This document shows positions 62,592-64,000 of a DNA stretch of 64,000 bases, one piece after another. The stretch is from Luteolibacter sp. Y139. Its GTDB lineage: Bacteria; Verrucomicrobiota; Verrucomicrobiia; Verrucomicrobiales; Akkermansiaceae. The notes under the pieces were generated by a model that saw only the letters and a program-made list of their open reading frames with translations, was not told where the DNA came from and searched no databases. The first letter of the stretch is position 1; the number at the start of each line of letters is the position of its first letter. The stretch is taken from NCBI RefSeq assembly GCF_038066715.1, contig NZ_JBBUKT010000003.1, forward strand, positions 186,001-250,000. The letters are read 5' to 3'. A program made the translations under genes and the position numbers.

Positions 62592-64000
62592 CTAGGGTCC
62601 GGCGGCCACCCGGAAAAATCGTCTCTGCCCGGACGCAGGGAGCGTCACCGCCATCGTCCCGCCCGTCCCATACAAATGAATCGCCTCGGAAGCCCACGGA
62701 CCGGCCAAGTTGGCAGCCGCATCGACCCGATAGGTCTGGCCGAGGACGGAAGGAAACGAAACGGTGAAGTCGCTGCCACTCCGCTGACCAGCGGCAAACA
62801 AGCGGCTCGCGAAATTGCGCGGCGCAGTGCCCGCCAGGAACTCGTCCAGATTTGAAAACCCGTCGCCATCGAAGTCCAGGGCCGCATCCGCAGCATTGGC
62901 AGAGCTCAATCCCGGGATCGTGCTCTCGTAGGCATTCGGCAACCCATCGCCATCGCTGTCCGTGGTGGTCACCGTCACGCCGTTGGAAAAGTCCGAAGTC
63001 CCGCCCCCACCGCGAGCCGTGGCAGTGATCACCTGGCCGGCGGAAACCGGCACAGGAAGTACGAGATTGATCGTAGCCACCCCCGCACCATTCGCCGTGA
63101 CACTACCGCTTCCGATGAAACGCTTGCCGGATATCGGAAAGGCACTCTCTGAAGAAAAGACTTCGAGCACGTAGCTGGCATTCGCCGCTCCATTCAGCGA
63201 GCCGCTCACCTGCGTCGTCACGCCCAGCGTTGCCGAGGCCAGCACCGGTGCCAGTTGGCCACCGTTCAAGCTGTTCACCGTGATCCCCCGCCAGCCATTT
63301 CCATAAATCGAATTCCGCGAGAACTCATGGCCCCCGGTGCCCGCATCGTAGAGCACGATCCCGCTGCTCGCGTTACCCGCGATCACATTGGCGGCACCAG
63401 CATCACTGCCACCGATGAAGCAGGACTGGGCCCCATTCTGGATCGCGATGCCATTGAACTGGTTCGTGAACGAAAGCGCCCCCGTGGCCGTCGGCCCGAT
63501 CCGATTGTTGCGCACGAAATTCCCGTGAGTCGCTGCATCCGCGATCAATACACCCACACTGGCATTCCCGGAAACCAGGTTGCCGCTGCCCGGCCCATCG
63601 CCAAGCTTGTTGGCACTACAGCCACCCGTTAGATAAACTCCGGCGAAGCCATTGGCCAGCGCCCCTGTGCCCGCCGCATTCGTCCCGATGAAATTCCCCA
63701 CCGCGAGATTGTCCGTGGTGCCCGCATCTCCGAAAGCAAGACCCACCGTCCCATTGCCGGAGCAAAGATTGCCTTCGAGCCGGTTGCCGGTCGCGCCTTG
63801 GAAGACCGTCAAACCCGCAAAGCCATTCGCCACGGCCGCTGTCCCCGCTGCATTCGTCCCGGCGCGATTTCCCTTCACCACATTTCCCGTAGTCCCGCTC
63901 CCACCGAGCCGCAGGCCTTCCGAGACATTCCCGGAAAACACATTGCCCTCGATCAAATTGTTAGAAGCCCCGCTGATCACATAGCCACCGGCGAAGCTGT
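62592..64000 (-). CDS. secreted right-handed beta-helix protein (partial, N-terminus beyond window)
   Basis: The minus frame is open to base 64000 with no start in context, so at least 469 codons are present and the N-terminus lies beyond the window. Three long repeats of about 60 residues carry GNRAGTNAAGT/ANGFAG-type loops (NFIGTNAAGTGALANGFAGVYL). Residues after about 320 contain a Ca-binding-like segment (DSDGDGLPNAYESTIPGL, then DFDGDGFSNLDEFLAGTAPR), then a beta-rich C-terminus (TYRVDAAANLAGPW, ending GQRRFFRVAAGP) common in verrucomicrobial surface proteins. It is probably an exported polysaccharide-binding or autotransporter-like protein. Cargo and ligand are unknown. Confidence 0.85.
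   Translation of the reverse strand, partial: SFAGGYVISGASNNLIEGNVFSGNVSEGLRLGGSGTTGNVVKGNRAGTNAAGTAAVANGFAGLTVFQGATGNRLEGNLCSGNGTVGLAFGDAGTTDNLAVGNFIGTNAAGTGALANGFAGVYLTGGCSANKLGDGPGSGNLVSGNASVGVLIADAATHGNFVRNNRIGPTATGALSFTNQFNGIAIQNGAQSCFIGGSDAGAANVIAGNASSGIVLYDAGTGGHEFSRNSIYGNGWRGITVNSLNGGQLAPVLASATLGVTTQVSGSLNGAANASYVLEVFSSESAFPISGKRFIGSGSVTANGAGVATINLVLPVPVSAGQVITATARGGGGTSDFSNGVTVTTTDSDGDGLPNAYESTIPGLSSANAADAALDFDGDGFSNLDEFLAGTAPRNFASRLFAAGQRSGSDFTVSFPSVLGQTYRVDAAANLAGPWASEAIHLYGTGGTMAVTLPASGQRRFFRVAAGP

Overview
The window is high-GC DNA with short intergenic gaps. It reads as chromosomal sequence from a member of the Verrucomicrobiota, most likely near Luteolibacter or another Verrucomicrobiaceae. 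This is an inference from gene content: a planctomycete/verrucomicrobial PSCyt1-DUF1549-LamG-DUF1553 secreted protein, a Ser/Thr kinase next to an ECF sigma factor, a secreted beta-helix protein ending in a Ca-binding segment, and ribosomal proteins carrying glycine/arginine-rich extensions. No phage, plasmid, CRISPR or transposase gene was seen.

Layout. 1-3.9 kb (minus): SMP-30-like lactonase, then the large PSCyt/DUF1553 protein, which runs off the left edge. 4.1-5.5 kb (plus): a cell-wall amidase and a small DUF2007/zinc-ribbon protein. 5.5-21.7 kb (minus): one continuous str-S10-spc superoperon, rpsL-rpsG-fusA-rpsJ-rplC-rplD-rplW-rplB-rpsS-[secreted coiled-coil protein]-rplV-rpsC-rplP-rpmC-rpsQ-rplN-rplX-rplE-rpsH-rplF-rplR-rpsE-rplO-secY-adk-map. 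The usual tuf, rpsN (S14) and rpmD (L30) are absent from their expected slots, and an envelope-type coiled-coil gene sits between rpsS and rplV. 22.2-30.6 kb: small cell-envelope and stress genes (DUF937 protein, lipoprotein, CAU-anticodon tRNA, peroxiredoxin, PH-domain protein, VOC protein, an orphan Pycsar-effector-like membrane protein, an LpxH-like phosphoesterase, an SLBB protein, a beta-propeller protein) and lepA. 30.7-37.7 kb (plus): a pseudokinase-like membrane protein, recG, a PPP-family phosphatase, a two-domain glycosyltransferase and a 46-residue basic protein. 37.7-45.8 kb: a glycine-rich RRM protein, a lipoprotein, a HerA-like ATPase, an S46 peptidase, trmL, fructose-bisphosphate aldolase and a membrane protein. 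45.8-49.7 kb (minus): Ser/Thr kinase, ECF sigma factor, POTRA lipoprotein. 49.9-59.5 kb (plus): BenE-like transporter, dienelactone hydrolase, RND efflux pair, SMI1/ankyrin protein, katG. 59.6-64 kb (minus): HAD phosphatase, small coiled-coil protein, a translationally coupled membrane protein/winged-helix/EEP trio, and a partial beta-helix surface protein.

Points that stand out: (i) the secreted coiled-coil gene locked inside the ribosomal protein operon; (ii) disordered Gly/Arg-rich extensions on both S5 (N-terminal) and S3 (C-terminal), two proteins that line the mRNA entry channel; (iii) two inverted pairs of REP-like palindromes (REPIN-like), each palindrome preceded by GTAG or GGAG and each pair showing compensatory stem changes, one pair flanked by a 16-bp imperfect direct repeat; (iv) a degenerate kinase-fold membrane protein; (v) an orphan PycTM-like protein; (vi) the kinase-sigma-POTRA cluster. 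None of these was checked against a database. All family names come from reading motifs.
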